From assembly GCA_002825515.1 (NCBI GenBank), contig PJET01000120.1, forward strand, positions 1 to 25,086: a stretch of DNA of 25,086 nucleotides, in the 5' to 3' direction. The translations under genes were made by a program, and so were the position numbers. The stretch comes from Candidatus Thorarchaeota archaeon MP11T_1. GTDB taxonomy: Archaea; Asgardarchaeota; Thorarchaeia; Thorarchaeales; Thorarchaeaceae. Shown in pieces: positions 7,503 to 15,175 of the stretch. The notes beneath the pieces are model-generated. The model made no database searches, was not told the origin of the DNA, and worked only from the letters and a program-made list of their open reading frames with translations. Numbering within the stretch: the first letter of the stretch is position 1; each line of letters begins with the position of its first letter.

Positions 7503-8246
7503 CTAGAATAACTGAAGAAATTCACTAGTTGAACTCAAAACAAAATCAGGAATTGAGGAAGTCCCATATTTTGCGACCTGATCTTCAAGAGACAATGTAC
7601 GGTTGTTTATCCAAATCGTAGTCAGGCCTAATGATTTAGCTCCCACCATATCTGCATAATATTCATCGCCAATATAGAGTGAGCGTGAAACCTCAGTGTT
7701 TAAGTCACGTAGCACCCTCTCGAATGGCTCCTTCATTGGTTTGTATGCATTGACGTCACCGCAATCTACTATGGAAGAAAAGAAGTAGTCTAATTCCAGA
7801 TTTGTAAGGATAATTCTGGCATGGCCTACGAATGAGTTCGAAATTACTCCAAGCTTAATCTTCCTTGCTTTCAATTTCTCAAGGATTTCAAGTACCCCAT
7901 CATAAGGTGTGGAAAGCTCCAAGTGAAGCGCTTTGAATCTCTGAGTTGCATCTTCTAAAAGTTCAAAGTCAGCTTTCTGATCAATATCCTCCAGACTATT
8001 TTTCGTTGCGGTAAAAATAATTTCAAAGGGTGAACGAAAGGGAGCACCTTCCACAATGGCTTGAATTGCTTTCCTATACCTAATGACAAGATTGCGTATG
8101 TAAGATGACATGAGTTCATCTGATTCTATTCCAAGCTTTTTGAGAAGCCACTCACTCGCCACTATTGGATATCTGTGAGTATTTGTCAAGGTTGAATCCA
8201 AGTCAAAAATGACCGTTTCAAATGTACTAAGGTCTAGCATGCTCAA
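7503..8246 (-). CDS. HAD-superfamily hydrolase
   Basis: This 247-residue cytoplasmic haloacid dehalogenase-like protein is probably a phosphatase. Motif I 'FDLDSTLT' holds the nucleophile D15 and the acid/base D17. An alpha-helical cap (about 25-110) is inserted after motif I, which is subfamily I style. Motif II is 'VISNS' with S136, motif III is K169 in 'AYKP', and motif IV is 'GDEYYAD' at 193-199. The substrate cannot be told. The start is either TTG 8246 (GGAG about eleven bases before) or ATG 8240. It lies 21-27 bp after the CoA-transferase beta gene on the same strand, so it is probably in that operon. Confidence 0.85.
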   Translation of the reverse strand: MSMLDLSTFETVIFDLDSTLTNTHRYPIVASEWLLKKLGIESDELMSSYIRNLVIRYRKAIQAIVEGAPFRSPFEIIFTATKNSLEDIDQKADFELLEDATQRFKALHLELSTPYDGVLEILEKLKARKIKLGVISNSFVGHARIILTNLELDYFFSSIVDCGDVNAYKPMKEPFERVLRDLNTEVSRSLYIGDEYYADMVGAKSLGLTTIWINNRTLSLEDQVAKYGTSSIPDFVLSSTSEFLQLF

Positions 8247-8267
8247 GAATGTCCAAGCTCCAGATTA

Positions 8268-9038
8268 CTATCCACCTTTGCCAAGATAGATTCCATTTGG
8301 ATCAAGCTTGTGCATAATATCAATCTGTTCTTGTGTCGGTTCGTTCGTAGTTGGCACATCATCGGGCACTATTAGGTCAAACATAATATTGTCCAAAACA
8401 TCCTGAACACCATATCCTGGATGAACTGACTTCAGGCGTATTCTCAATGTTTCAGGCTCAAAGTCCATCTGACACATATCCGTAATGACGATCTCTGGAC
8501 CATTTCCAACCATAGACCACTTCTCACGAGATCCTGGACCCTCAAGATGACCTGGCGAAGTCATATAATCAAGTTTCCTTACAAACTTGCGCTTGTCATG
8601 CGACATCATCACAATGAGACGCTTTGCCGATGATGCGATATCGTTTCCTCCGCCGCTCCCTGGAAGCTTAACTTTGGGTTTCTCATACGGACCAATGTAA
8701 CTTGTATTTAGATTTCCAAATTCATCAATCTGTGCAGCCCCAAGGAAACCAACGTCAATTCTGCCTCCCTGCAACAAGAATCCTAAGGTTTCAATCAGAC
8801 CTATTGATGCTGAGCAGCCATAGTAATATCTAGTATCAGCAACAGAGAGAGGGACTTCTCTGGGGCGAGCATCAATGAAACCAGCCTCTGAGATGAGGTT
8901 AGACCGAGGAGCATGTGTTTCTTTTGCTAGAAGAGCTGCCAAGAGTGGCATTCCTGTCCCTCCAAAGACATTTTCTCCATCTTTGACATGGCTTGAGGCG
9001 CAAGCAATTAAGAACTCAATTTTTGTGTATTCTACCAT
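8268..9038 (-). CDS. gctB: Family I CoA-transferase, beta subunit (glutaconate CoA-transferase type)
   Basis: This 256-residue subunit is the length of GctB proteins. Visible family features are 'VKDGENVFGGTGMPLLAALL' near the N-terminus and 'ISEAGFID' at 49-56. E51 there matches the catalytic glutamate that forms the glutamyl-CoA thioester in glutaconate CoA-transferase. The glycine-rich segment 'KVKLPGSGGGNDIASSAKR' comes later. Having the glutamate argues for a real transferase rather than the IpdB-like ring hydrolases that lack it. The acyl substrate is not determined; a dicarboxylate or 3-oxoacid are options. The start ATG is one base after the alpha-subunit stop (TGA-T-ATG), so translation is probably coupled. 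Confidence 0.85.
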   Translation of the reverse strand: MVEYTKIEFLIACASSHVKDGENVFGGTGMPLLAALLAKETHAPRSNLISEAGFIDARPREVPLSVADTRYYYGCSASIGLIETLGFLLQGGRIDVGFLGAAQIDEFGNLNTSYIGPYEKPKVKLPGSGGGNDIASSAKRLIVMMSHDKRKFVRKLDYMTSPGHLEGPGSREKWSMVGNGPEIVITDMCQMDFEPETLRIRLKSVHPGYGVQDVLDNIMFDLIVPDDVPTTNEPTQEQIDIMHKLDPNGIYLGKGG

Positions 9039-9039
9039 A

Positions 9040-9954
9040 TCAATACCCCCACGGTCTTTTAGCTTTCAACTGCTGAAGTCTTGGCCAGCTCACTAGGTCG
9101 AGATAGCCGTAATGATCTTCTACTCCAAGGATGTAACCATCAAGATACTCTCGCCAGCCTTCCTCAGTTTCTGTGAGTTTATGGAACATCATGAGATGCT
9201 CCAAATCATAGTCATAATAACCATGACACATCATTGGATGAGCAATGAAAGGTAGAACCACTACATGATCCACATACATAGCGGGTATCTTTGTTTGATC
9301 TGGTCGAGACCGGATGTCCTCCTCGTCAATGAGTTCTTCTGCTAGCACAATTAGTTTCTTCCCACATCGAGACCCCTCAATATCTTCGCCAACTATTCCA
9401 TCAATTTGAGCATTACCTGTTTTATCAACACGTTGCACATGAACGATGCTAAAATCAGGTTTCAGAGATGGAACAACAGTAAGCTTTTGACCAGTAAAAG
9501 GACAATCAATAACTCTGAGTTTATTTTCCCCACGATAGCGTGACAGCCGAACCATATCTGTCCCCATCATACTTCTAAGAGGCATGAATGGTACATTTAA
9601 CGAACCTCCAAGAAACCGCATAGCCATTGCTAGATTAGTGTAGTCTTCAACTTGCAATACACCCTCTGATACTCTTCGTCTGATATTGTTTGAAAGACCA
9701 AGAGCTTCTATTGCCGAAAATGCAATTTCATACCTCTCAGCCACATGCGCACCAGCCATGATCTCAAGGTCAACTTCTGACCCGCAGGTATAAACTGTAA
9801 GATTTCGTTTCTTTTGTCTGACAAGTTCGTGGGAAAAAGCAATTGGAGGTCTCTGATACCCAAATCCCCCCCAAAAGAGTCCATCCCCATCAGAAACTTT
9901 CTTTGCAGCCTCTGCAAGTGTGATACGTTTGTCTTCTACTTCAGCCTCTGTCAA
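9040..9954 (-). CDS. gctA: Family I CoA-transferase, alpha subunit (glutaconate CoA-transferase type)
   Basis: This 304-residue partner of the beta subunit starts with 'ITLAEAAKKVSDGDGLFWGG' and 'YQRPPIAFSHELVRQ', the usual opening of GctA-type alpha subunits. It continues with 'LRSMMGTDM' and 'DFSIVHVQRVDKTGNAQIDG', both typical. It exchanges CoA between a carboxylic acid and an acyl-CoA in a heteromeric complex in the cytoplasm. TTG at 9954 is the start: AGGTGA sits six bases before it, and no nearby ATG or GTG gives the full N-terminal domain. It opens the operon alpha-beta-HAD. A TTTTAT-like stretch near 10009-10017 may hold the promoter, but I cannot fix it. Confidence 0.87.
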   Translation of the reverse strand: MTEAEVEDKRITLAEAAKKVSDGDGLFWGGFGYQRPPIAFSHELVRQKKRNLTVYTCGSEVDLEIMAGAHVAERYEIAFSAIEALGLSNNIRRRVSEGVLQVEDYTNLAMAMRFLGGSLNVPFMPLRSMMGTDMVRLSRYRGENKLRVIDCPFTGQKLTVVPSLKPDFSIVHVQRVDKTGNAQIDGIVGEDIEGSRCGKKLIVLAEELIDEEDIRSRPDQTKIPAMYVDHVVVLPFIAHPMMCHGYYDYDLEHLMMFHKLTETEEGWREYLDGYILGVEDHYGYLDLVSWPRLQQLKAKRPWGY

Positions 9955-10043
9955 GTATTGTCACCTGATGTTGAATTTCCAGAGTATTTAGCGGGGGCTG
10001 AAACAACATTCCTTTTATCTTTGACCATGAAGATAGAGGAGTC

Positions 10044-10370
10044 TTATCCAATGAACGCAAGTAGCAGAGATATAACAACAGGGATGATGACTACTATTAT
10101 ACAACAACAAGAACCACCGATGAGAAGAGCACGTGATAGCGAGATTTCATCAGATGCTTCTGTACTTTTGGACACAACATGAGGTCCTAGAATACCCTTT
10201 GTAACTGTAATCCCATAATCATCATCCAAAGGAAATGATCCCGTATTTGGAATGAATTGAAAACGTTGTTGACAAACAGGACACCTGATTATTATTGATC
10301 CCTCCACAGATTCAAGGACCGACTCGGTCAACTGATGTTCACAATATGGACATTCTGGAAATTCAGGCAT
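10044..10370 (-). CDS. Zinc-ribbon, single-TM small membrane protein (copy 2)
   Basis: This is 108 residues when started at ATG 10370, where GGGGTG lies ten bases upstream. A longer open frame reaches 10535 but overlaps the upstream gene, and its added residues look non-coding. The N-terminus 'MPEFPECPYCEHQL' and 'RCPVCQQRF' gives a four-cysteine zinc ribbon (C7, C10, C30, C33). A polar linker follows. The C-terminal helix 'ALLIGGSCCCIIVVIIPVV' contains three consecutive cysteines near the membrane. The ribbon should face the cytoplasm. Cysteine spacing is identical to the upstream gene at 10397-10762, so the two are tandem duplicates 26 bp apart. Function is unknown; binding nucleic acid or protein through the ribbon is possible. 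Confidence 0.75.
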   Translation of the reverse strand: MPEFPECPYCEHQLTESVLESVEGSIIIRCPVCQQRFQFIPNTGSFPLDDDYGITVTKGILGPHVVSKSTEASDEISLSRALLIGGSCCCIIVVIIPVVISLLLAFIG

Positions 10371-10396
10371 TACTGTATACACCCCATCGTTTTCAG

Positions 10397-10762
10397 TTAA
10401 AACCAGAAAAGACCAATTCCAAAAATAAGCATCATAATGAAGAAAAGTATAGGTAGGAAACAACACAGGCATAGAATTACAAAACACGCTGTACCAGCAG
10501 TACCTGCTTCTGGACGTGGTTGCTCGACTCTCCATGGAGTTTCGGTATCAGGGAACCCATAGTAGGTTTCGGGTATCGATCCTTCGGTTCTGGTTGAAAC
10601 CATTCGTTCTTCCTCCGGGAGCCTGAAAGCTCCGAATCCCGGAAGATACTCGAAAAAGCCACCACAGTTTCTACACCGGAGTCTAACCTTGTTATCGTAA
10701 TCCATTACTCTATCAGTAGGTACTCCAGCCCCGCAATATGGACACTCTGGTATTTCAGCCAT
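10397..10762 (-). CDS. Zinc-ribbon, single-TM small membrane protein (copy 1)
   Basis: This 121-residue protein has an N-terminal zinc ribbon, 'MAEIPECPYCGAGV' with C7 and C10 and 'RCRNCGGFFEYLPGFGAF' with C30 and C33. A proline/acidic linker of about 45 residues follows, then a strongly hydrophobic C-terminal segment 'TACFVILCLCCFLPILFFIM' and a second stretch to the end. It is probably tail-anchored with the ribbon inside. The start ATG 10762 has GAGGA seven bases upstream, and that SD lies within one arm of a perfect inverted repeat shared with the divergent DUF998 gene. The paralog at 10044-10370 follows in the same transcript. The family is not one I can name. Confidence 0.78.
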   Translation of the reverse strand: MAEIPECPYCGAGVPTDRVMDYDNKVRLRCRNCGGFFEYLPGFGAFRLPEEERMVSTRTEGSIPETYYGFPDTETPWRVEQPRPEAGTAGTACFVILCLCCFLPILFFIMMLIFGIGLFWF

Positions 10763-10763
10763 T

Positions 10764-10843
10764 GTAAGTCCTCTTGTCAGTTAATTCCAATTCTATAAAA
10801 TCATTGAGAGGTTTTAAACTTCATTAGTCATGTGAGGACTTAC
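10764..10843. repeat. 10-bp perfect inverted repeat between divergent genes
   Basis: GTAAGTCCTC (10764-10773) and GAGGACTTAC (10834-10843) are exact reverse complements 60 bp apart. Each divergent gene therefore carries GAGGACTTAC in its own 5' leader. In the zinc-ribbon gene it supplies the SD. In the DUF998 gene it lies 37 bp before the ATG, ahead of a separate AGGAGG. TATA-like stretches (TCTATAAAA at 10792-10800 on plus; GTTTAAAAC at 10811-10819 on minus) lie between the arms. It could be an operator pair or a duplicated leader element. Confidence 0.6.
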
Positions 10844-10879
10844 CTATAACTAAAAAGGAGGATTGTAGCAATCGGAATT

Positions 10880-11509
10880 ATGTCAGCCAAAGAGAAGTGT
10901 CCATCAAGGAAGTTCCCAGGAATCTTAGGAATCATTGGACCCTTTATTGCACTTTTAGCTATTGCTGTTGCCATAATACTCTCACTCTCATGGTTCACTT
11001 GGGATGGAAATGCTCTAAGTGATTTGGGTAATTACGATAATGGACTGCCTGCAGCCATCGTGTTTAATGTAGGACTAGTTCTTGCAGGAATAGTGTTGTT
11101 AGCATTTACCTACTGTTTTGCGCGAGTAATAACAGACGTCCCAACAAAGATTGGATTAATTCCATTCTTCGTCGCTTTGGTTTTTCTAATCGCTATAGGA
11201 GTGTTCTCAGAGAACGCTGGTGAAATTCATTTTATTGTATCTGTTGGATTTTTCGCGAGTTTCCCATTTGCTATGTGGTTTGTTGGTTTGGTTTTCTTAA
11301 GATTCAGGAGATTCTGGTGGTTCTCGCTAGTATCAATAATACTGCCATTCTTCTCAATCTATATGTGGACCTCTTGGTTTAGTGGCGTTTTCCCATTCTG
11401 GAGTGGTAATGCAATTCCAGAAATTACTACAGCCTTTACAGGAATTGGGTGGCTCTGGATTATTTGGTTACTTTATGACAGGAGTGACCTTTCAGTAATT
11501 ACGCAATGA
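10880..11509 (+). CDS. DUF998-family membrane protein
   Basis: This 209-residue integral membrane protein has about six hydrophobic helices, the first at about residues 13-35. The family hallmark is visible after helix 1: 'SWFTWDGNALSDLGNY' followed by 'IVFNVGLVLAGIVLLAF', the W-x-x-NALSDLG and FN-x-G-L pattern of DUF998 (COG3371). The biochemical role of the family is not established. ATG 10880 is the only plausible start. A good AGGAGG (10856-10861) is 18 bases away, with a 5-bp hairpin (GATTG-TAG-CAATC) between them. It is divergent from the zinc-ribbon pair and convergent on the beta-helix gene. Confidence 0.8.
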   Translation: MSAKEKCPSRKFPGILGIIGPFIALLAIAVAIILSLSWFTWDGNALSDLGNYDNGLPAAIVFNVGLVLAGIVLLAFTYCFARVITDVPTKIGLIPFFVALVFLIAIGVFSENAGEIHFIVSVGFFASFPFAMWFVGLVFLRFRRFWWFSLVSIILPFFSIYMWTSWFSGVFPFWSGNAIPEITTAFTGIGWLWIIWLLYDRSDLSVITQ

Positions 11510-11570
11510 TTCTATCGAGCATATAATAGAGGATGAGGACTCAGACATTTGCTGAGTCCCTCTTAGAATC
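11508..11570. terminator. Nested bidirectional terminator hairpin
   Basis: The core stem GGACTCAG/CTGAGTCC (11537-11544 with 11552-11559, seven-base loop) is perfect. AGAG at 11528-11531 can pair with CTCT at 11560-11563 around a bulge. An outer pair GATTCTA/TAGAATC joins 11508-11514 to 11564-11570. It sits between the convergent DUF998 and beta-helix genes and reaches both stop codons, so it probably ends both transcripts. Confidence 0.6.
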
Positions 11571-14400
11571 ATTCTACAGACTTCTTTTTCCGACTTAGAT
11601 AGACCACTGTAATTGCAACTACACCCGCAAAACCAGCGCCAGCCACTATAAGGAGTGGAGTGAAGTCAATTGGTTTCACGGTGACTACTACAGTATCAGA
11701 ACCTGAATTTCCACTACCGTCAATGAATGTAATCATAAAAATGTGGTTACCAACACTTAGTCCGTCAACATTGATGGTTACATTCTCAGCTGTGGAGTTC
11801 CATGCACCAGACATGGTTTCAATTCCATCTAGTGTTACTCTGTAACTTTCCGGGTCATGATCCTCAGCAATCCACGTAATCCATCTACCTACTTGATCTA
11901 CTACATATTCAAAATCATCAGGCCCTATTATGCTAGGTGCAACTGTATCAACGACTGTCACTTTGAAGGTCCCACTAACAGAGTACCCATACAGATTGGA
12001 AGCACGGACTTCTAATGGATAATCTCCGAAACTTAAGACAAGCCCGTTTGAAATGATTCCATCATCAATTACGAAATGCGAGTCATTGATCCACCATTCA
12101 GTGATTGGTGCTAATTTTGGAGATGTGAAAACACTAATGCTACAGGTGAACTCTTCACCATACTCTGCTTGTTGGTCCGTAGGTTCTTCAAGCCATGTGG
12201 GTGCAGTTGGATAATACATGAGTGGATGAGTATCGTTGTTATTTGCTGAACCAGCAATGGGATGCCATGTGTCTCCAATTCCATCAGCATTTGCGTCAAC
12301 GCCGGTATAATTGGAATAATAATTGTAGTCAAAGATTGTTGTTAGGCTATCATCTCGGACATTTTCACCATTGTTATCAAAGACATTCCAAGTCACATTT
12401 ACATCTAGAAGTCCAAGAGTATACAGTCCAAACAAATCGTTGTCTTTGATGATATTATGAGTGATAACTCCCTTATGACCTTCAAAATCAATTCCAGCAC
12501 TGCTAAAGCGAAATTCATTCCAAGAAGCATCACATTGTGCATCATAGACTCCAAGACATATACCCTCCTCACCAGTAGTGTTTGTGCATACATTTCTGAC
12601 CACTGTACAATTGTATGATTCAGCAACAAGAATAGCAAAACTCGTTGTCAGTTGGCAATAATTGTCTTCTATGAATATGTCAAAATTGGAAATGACTACG
12701 AAAATACCATCTTGATTATCAACACATGTATTGCCTGTTATGTTACATTCGTTAGATTGTTGCATGTATATTGCCGTATTGCACTTGGTGATGTAGTTAC
12801 CAATAATTGATGAGTTGCTAACGCTATCCAAATGGATTCCAGCAAAACCTCCACTCCAAATACCTGTGAAGTTTACTATTGTATTATCCTTGACAGTTCC
12901 AAATGCAGTGTTAAGTAGACCAATACCAGATGAACCATTTGCGAGTGTGTTTCCTTCTGCAAGAGCATAATAGCAGGTATCAAACATGATACTACCTTCT
13001 TGGCTGTTAAAACATTGATTATCAGTCACATTAGTGGAATTAGATCCAGCAATTACAATATTGTAGTATGATTGATTGCATTGATTCTCAGATATTTCGT
13101 TGAAGTGAGAGTTTTCTATATAGATGTCAACCTCGCCAAAACCTAATCCAGTGCATAAATTACTCGCCGCGGTGTTGTGAGGTGCATTATTCCATATTAC
13201 AATTGCACCTGCGTAAATGGTACAATTATTGTTTGAAATCTCATTGTAGGAACTGCCCTCTGCAATTTCAATACTGATCAAAGTATTTTCTACTTGATTT
13301 TTCATGATTATGCTATTGTTTGAATTGTGGAGTGCAATTGAACCAATGAATGATGCTTCAGAACCCCAACCACAATCATTTCCAGATATTACGTGTGATG
13401 TACAATTCTGGAGAAAGATGTCAGCATCATTGTTGCGTCCAAAGTTGGACTCAATAGTATTACCTGGACATTCTTGACTGTAAATTCCAGCAAAAACGTT
13501 AGAAGTACAATTATTTGAATCAATGAGATTATTCTCACAGTTTAAGTAGAGTCCAATTCCCACATCATTATTGATCGCTGTGTTATTGAAAACTGTCACA
13601 TACTCACAGTTCAGATAGAGCTCGATACCTCCAAGACAATTAAAGCAGTAATTTTCCTCAATGAATATGTTATTGGATTGTTCGATGTGTAATCCAATAA
13701 AGCAAGTTGTACAGTTATTGTTTTCAAGAGTTGATAATGTGCAATCTTCCAGGTAGACTCCAGCCCATCCAAAGCTATAGAAAAGATTGTCATTAACTGT
13801 CAGATCAGATGAGTGGAGTGCCACCACGCCCCTCTCACTATTTAGAATCGTGTTATTTTTGATTCGACCATGGATGACTGAATTAAACTCGATGACAGAG
13901 GTTTCATTACTTGTCAACCAACAGTCCATTACGAAGAAATGAACATCTGTATTTGTTATGTTAATAGCTGGTCCGCCAGTAATGGTCGAGTTTATGTTTA
14001 AACCAGCTATAATGTATGGTTGTTCAACGGTTCCTTCACCGGGCCAATTTTGTGTTTCGAAGTCATTGTTTTCATTAATCACTATTGGAGCATGTGGAGT
14101 GCCAAATGGATCAATATCAAGAGGCATTGACAAAACCCTACTGGACTCTTGAGTGTAAGATTCCTGAGGATCTAGATGAAGACTCTGATATTCGAAATTC
14201 CTGAAATCTGAAAAATGCCTACCAACTCTATCCAAAGTGGGTTTAGGCGTTGGTGTCATGCTATTTACTAGTGTTGTTGATTTTGACCCTGTATTAGTTA
14301 CTACTGACACAGAAACCAGTAGTGCAGTTCCTAGTAATAGTACTAGTAGCAATACCAAAACTCGTTCAATACAAGGAAACAAATATCGTATGGACTTCAA
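11569..14400 (-). CDS. Large secreted right-handed beta-helix (NosD-like) surface protein
   Basis: This 943-residue surface protein has an N-terminal hydrophobic signal (residues 13-34). About 600 residues of parallel beta-helix repeats follow (roughly 100-700), with the pattern N-x-I/C-x-x-N-x-x-G-I-x-L, as in 'SSIIGNYITKCNTAIYMQQS'. Typical NosD/pectate-lyase-like phrases include 'DANADGIGDTW' near the helix end. An immunoglobulin- or PKD-like stretch (about 740-910) precedes the C-terminal anchor 'KPIDFTPLLIVAGAG', a membrane helix and RKKK. There are very many N-x-S/T sequons. A role in binding or cleaving polysaccharide, or as a surface scaffold, is possible; no catalytic site is obvious. 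The start is TTG 14400 with AGGAG almost adjacent; a TATA-like ACTATAATTG 33-42 bp upstream suggests a very short leader. Confidence 0.85.
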   Translation of the reverse strand: MKSIRYLFPCIERVLVLLLVLLLGTALLVSVSVVTNTGSKSTTLVNSMTPTPKPTLDRVGRHFSDFRNFEYQSLHLDPQESYTQESSRVLSMPLDIDPFGTPHAPIVINENNDFETQNWPGEGTVEQPYIIAGLNINSTITGGPAINITNTDVHFFVMDCWLTSNETSVIEFNSVIHGRIKNNTILNSERGVVALHSSDLTVNDNLFYSFGWAGVYLEDCTLSTLENNNCTTCFIGLHIEQSNNIFIEENYCFNCLGGIELYLNCEYVTVFNNTAINNDVGIGLYLNCENNLIDSNNCTSNVFAGIYSQECPGNTIESNFGRNNDADIFLQNCTSHVISGNDCGWGSEASFIGSIALHNSNNSIIMKNQVENTLISIEIAEGSSYNEISNNNCTIYAGAIVIWNNAPHNTAASNLCTGLGFGEVDIYIENSHFNEISENQCNQSYYNIVIAGSNSTNVTDNQCFNSQEGSIMFDTCYYALAEGNTLANGSSGIGLLNTAFGTVKDNTIVNFTGIWSGGFAGIHLDSVSNSSIIGNYITKCNTAIYMQQSNECNITGNTCVDNQDGIFVVISNFDIFIEDNYCQLTTSFAILVAESYNCTVVRNVCTNTTGEEGICLGVYDAQCDASWNEFRFSSAGIDFEGHKGVITHNIIKDNDLFGLYTLGLLDVNVTWNVFDNNGENVRDDSLTTIFDYNYYSNYTGVDANADGIGDTWHPIAGSANNNDTHPLMYYPTAPTWLEEPTDQQAEYGEEFTCSISVFTSPKLAPITEWWINDSHFVIDDGIISNGLVLSFGDYPLEVRASNLYGYSVSGTFKVTVVDTVAPSIIGPDDFEYVVDQVGRWITWIAEDHDPESYRVTLDGIETMSGAWNSTAENVTINVDGLSVGNHIFMITFIDGSGNSGSDTVVVTVKPIDFTPLLIVAGAGFAGVVAITVVYLSRKKKSVE

Positions 14401-14504
14401 TCTCCTAACCCAGTAGGATAAGGCACAAACATCAATTATAGTTTTGTGAAAATCGTATCAAATGAGTTATGTGGAAATTTTGCCAAGTAGTAGTGGTGTT
14501 TAGA

Positions 14505-15173
14505 ATGGGAGTAACAATCCGATGGCTAGGTCATGCCAGTTTTCAAATAAAAGCTGCTGAGAGAGTAGTCTACCTTGACCTATATAGGTCGAAGGAATTA
14601 AGAAAGAGAGTCCCAGATGAATTGGAACCTGCATCAATCGTACTTGTGACACATTCTCACAACGACCACTGTTTCCCAGAAGCGATCAACGAAGTTCGGA
14701 CAGATGACACAATAGTTGTTGGTCCAAAAGATTGTGGGGAGAAACTTGGTTATGCCATTGAATCGCTGAATCCTGGCGAGGAAGCAACATTTAGCGATAT
14801 CAAAGTCAAAGGGGTACATGCATACAATGTGAAACGATTCCGGTCTCCAGGAAACCCATTCCATCCAAAGGGGGTTGGGGTGGGTTATCTGATTGAGATA
14901 GAGGGGAAGACCATCTACTTTGCTGGAGATACAGACATCATTCCAGAGATGAAGGATTTGGGTCACATTGATGTTGCGCTTCTTCCCTGCGGCGATACAT
15001 ATACAATGGATAACAAGGAGGCTGCTGAGGCTACCAAAATTATCAAACCCAAGGTAGTGTTGCCAATGCATACCTGGGACAGGAGTATTGATAATTTCAA
15101 GAATGAGATTGCAAAAACTGAAACCAAGTTTGTTCATCTAGAAGAGGGTGAAGAGTTCACAATTAGTGACTGA
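14505..15173 (+). CDS. Metallo-beta-lactamase-fold hydrolase (COG2220/UlaG-like)
   Basis: This 222-residue cytoplasmic protein starts 'TIRWLGHASFQI', the usual opening of the UPF0173/UlaG-type group. The metal motif HxHxDH is H50-S-H52-N-D54-H55. Further ligands are H106 in 'VKGVHAYN', D142 in 'FAGDTD' and H189 in 'VLPMHTW', so the two-metal site is complete. Family members hydrolyse lactones, cyclic or phosphodiester bonds; the substrate is not evident here. I start at ATG 14505 (GGTG upstream); an in-frame ATG at 14469 adds 12 residues that do not fit the family. Its stop is two bases from the stop of the convergent PHP-type gene. Confidence 0.87.
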   Translation: MGVTIRWLGHASFQIKAAERVVYLDLYRSKELRKRVPDELEPASIVLVTHSHNDHCFPEAINEVRTDDTIVVGPKDCGEKLGYAIESLNPGEEATFSDIKVKGVHAYNVKRFRSPGNPFHPKGVGVGYLIEIEGKTIYFAGDTDIIPEMKDLGHIDVALLPCGDTYTMDNKEAAEATKIIKPKVVLPMHTWDRSIDNFKNEIAKTETKFVHLEEGEEFTISD

Positions 15174-15175
15174 AA

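Noticed and set aside
10371..10535. N-terminal extension of the second zinc-ribbon gene
   Set aside because: It overlaps the upstream paralog, its residues are irregular, and ATG 10370 has a good SD and matches the paralog's start residue for residue.
11569..14400. Repeats inside the beta-helix gene as a possible CRISPR or tandem DNA repeat
   Set aside because: The periodicity is at the protein level (beta-helix coils); the DNA copies are not identical and spacers are not of fixed length.
11569..14400. Copper-chaperone function from the NosD resemblance
   Set aside because: The similarity is to the generic beta-helix repeats; no nos operon genes or metal-binding motif are nearby.
14634..15137. 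167-codon minus-strand frame under the metallo-beta-lactamase gene
   Set aside because: The opposite strand encodes a complete hydrolase with all metal motifs; the antisense frame shows no recognisable domain.
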